From Byssothecium circinans (taxonomy: Eukaryota; Ascomycota; Dothideomycetes; Pleosporales; Massarinaceae): a stretch of DNA of 17,311 nt. The first letter of the stretch is position 1, and every line of letters starts with the position of its first letter. The notes under the pieces are model-generated. The model saw only the letters and a list, made by a program, of their open reading frames with translations, had not been told where the DNA came from and made no database searches. The position numbers and the translations under genes were made by a program. Location of the stretch: NCBI GenBank assembly GCA_010015675.1, contig ML977067.1, positions 36,652 to 53,962 of the forward strand, in the 5' to 3' direction. This document shows, piece after piece, positions 16,022 to 17,311 of this stretch.

Positions 16022-17311
16022 TATAGATATTAGGCTTCTCCTCACGGATACGTGCAAGAGCATCATGGAAGGAAGCCTATTTAGAACCCTGCTAGCGTAT
16101 AACTACATCTAGAATAATAGTTCTAGTAAATAGTTTATATAGTGCTATACTAGCTATATCTAAAGAGCTATGGCTCTTTATAGTATCAAATATAGGCCTT
16201 CTCATGATAGGGGGTAACTAGTAAAAATCACTAGCTAGGATAATATTTAAACTACTAAAAGGATAGCTAGCCTATGCTAGAAAGATCTTACGGCACCTTA
16301 TATCTAACCACGCTAGTGTTGTTAGCCCTACTATAGACTTCTCATCTATAATAAGGTAATAAACATTAGTAAATAGCGCTTAGGTCTAAGCTAACGCTAC
16401 TAGAGCAAGAGGTGGAAGCATACTACTAGGAGGTTAAATTAGTATGCGGAAGGTAGAGTAGATAGTCTTTCCTAAAATAAGAAAAGTAGCTACTCTAGTT
16501 AGTGCGCACTATATAATAGGTAATTTCTTCCCTAAAGCCCTCGTAATACTATCTATAGTAGAGGTTATAACCTTAATAGCGTACGTCTTTCTAGTACTAC
16601 CCTAGCCGTCAAGGTTAAGAAGAAGCTACTCTAGCCTATTCCTATCTAGGTAGGCTTAATAATGATTAATGATGAGATTAAATAGTAGCCACTATTTAGA
16701 CTAAAGGGTATTAGGCAAGGGATTAGGTCTAGTAGCATAATTAACTAGATAAGCTATCTTTATCTCCTTCTAATATTAATATGCATTAAGGCCGTAACTA
16801 TCCTTATGCTTAGGTACGTTCTAATCCTTCTCTAGATTAACTAGCTAACTGCCTAGGTTATCCTTATTAATAATAACACTATTAGTACTAGGGAGACGAC
16901 TAGTAAGCTTATTCTATAATGACTTATCCACTAAATCCACGTCTTCCTAATCTAGATCTTCTTCCTTATTTTTAGGTAACACCTCTCTAAAGCTATTAGG
17001 TAAAGGGTGATTGCATACTAATAGGTAGTTCTAATAGGCTTGCAAGAATAACTAGTACTCCTAGCTGGCAAAGGTCCTTACATCTAATACCTATTAAAAT
17101 AGATGATATAGCATAAGCTTAACGTGAGAGAAGTCTTCCCTATCTAACTTAGGAGAGTATAGAGGGTAAAACTTCAAAATCCTAGGCCTAGGCTAGGGCC
17201 TAACTTAATTCTTTGCATGGTCATAATAAAGAAGGTAGTCTAAATAGGATATAGCTTTAAGTAATAGAGGCCTCTCCTTGTATTTTACTAGTATAGAATG
17301 GCCCTTAGTAA
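16022..17311 (-). pseudogene. PIF1-like DNA helicase, N-terminal part, runs off the window
   Basis: Minus strand; the 5' end is beyond 17311. Upstream sequence includes SILVKYKERPLLLKAISYL and PRILKFYPLY...VKLMLYHLF, which resembles the linker before the helicase core in fungal PIF1-like transposon proteins. The helicase core follows: Walker A at 16584-16610 (DG[stop]GSTRKT; the family has GxGGTGKT, and the Ser and Arg are RIP-type changes of Gly), Walker B LIIDEKS (Asp-Glu at 16341-16346), and ILASDFY[stop]LPPI at 16206-16238 (family GDFxQLPP). It then runs through DALARIREEKPNIYN to the insertion site. The gene cannot make an active ATPase in this state. It is one gene with 7786-8498. Confidence 0.8.

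Noticed and set aside
7786..17311. Calling the helicase gene a Helitron RepHel
   Set aside because: Only the PIF1-like helicase is visible. No Rep domain, 5' TC end or CTRR hairpin end was found in the window, so the type of host element is left open.
1..17311. rRNA, tRNA or CRISPR loci
   Set aside because: No cloverleaf, rRNA core or regularly spaced repeat-spacer pattern was seen on either strand. The tandem repeats found are short and adjacent.

Overview
The window reads as a repeat-rich, RIP-mutated island of a filamentous ascomycete (Pezizomycotina-like). From about 250 onward it is full of TAG/CTA/TAA, CpA and TpG are depleted, and almost every recognisable protein is broken by TAG or TAA codons where Gln or Trp is expected. 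The families present (DUF3435 tyrosine recombinase, chromodomain Ty3/gypsy element, PIF1-like helicase) are typical of such fungal islands. No intact long ORF, rRNA, tRNA or CRISPR array was seen. Only the first ~225 bases look unmutated, so the left edge of the island probably lies in the window.

Layout. 1-226: less mutated flank with a 17-bp tandem duplication. 227-650 (-): unidentified degenerate frame. 678-3128 (+): DUF3435 recombinase pseudogene with C-terminal zinc fingers. 3466-4310 (+): unidentified degenerate frame. 4346-5092 (-): histone H3-fold, possibly CenH3-like, gene with two mini-introns, whose frame is otherwise unbroken except for RIP-type stops. 5093-5908: divergent intergenic region with tandem repeats. 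5909-7696 (+): unrecognised gene(s) with the same kind of mini-intron. 7786-8498 and 16022-17311 (-): the two halves of a PIF1-like helicase gene, split by an LTR retrotransposon.

The retrotransposon (8499-16016, minus strand) is structurally complete: two 460-bp LTRs, TGTTAC...GTAACA ends, a perfect CTAGT target-site duplication, a polypurine tract, gag with a zinc knuckle, a canonical -1 slippery heptamer A_AAA_AAC, and pol in the order protease, RT, RNase H, integrase, chromodomain. It also has an 18-bp exact internal copy of the polypurine tract, and an opposite-strand ORF with a Zn2Cys6-like cysteine pattern between pol and the 3' LTR. Removing the element and one target copy restores the helicase frame.

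The least explained part is 4.3-7.7 kb. An H3-like gene and a divergent unknown gene share very short introns that open with two GTATTAG heptamers 11-20 bp apart. The same paired heptamer recurs outside the supported introns on both strands.
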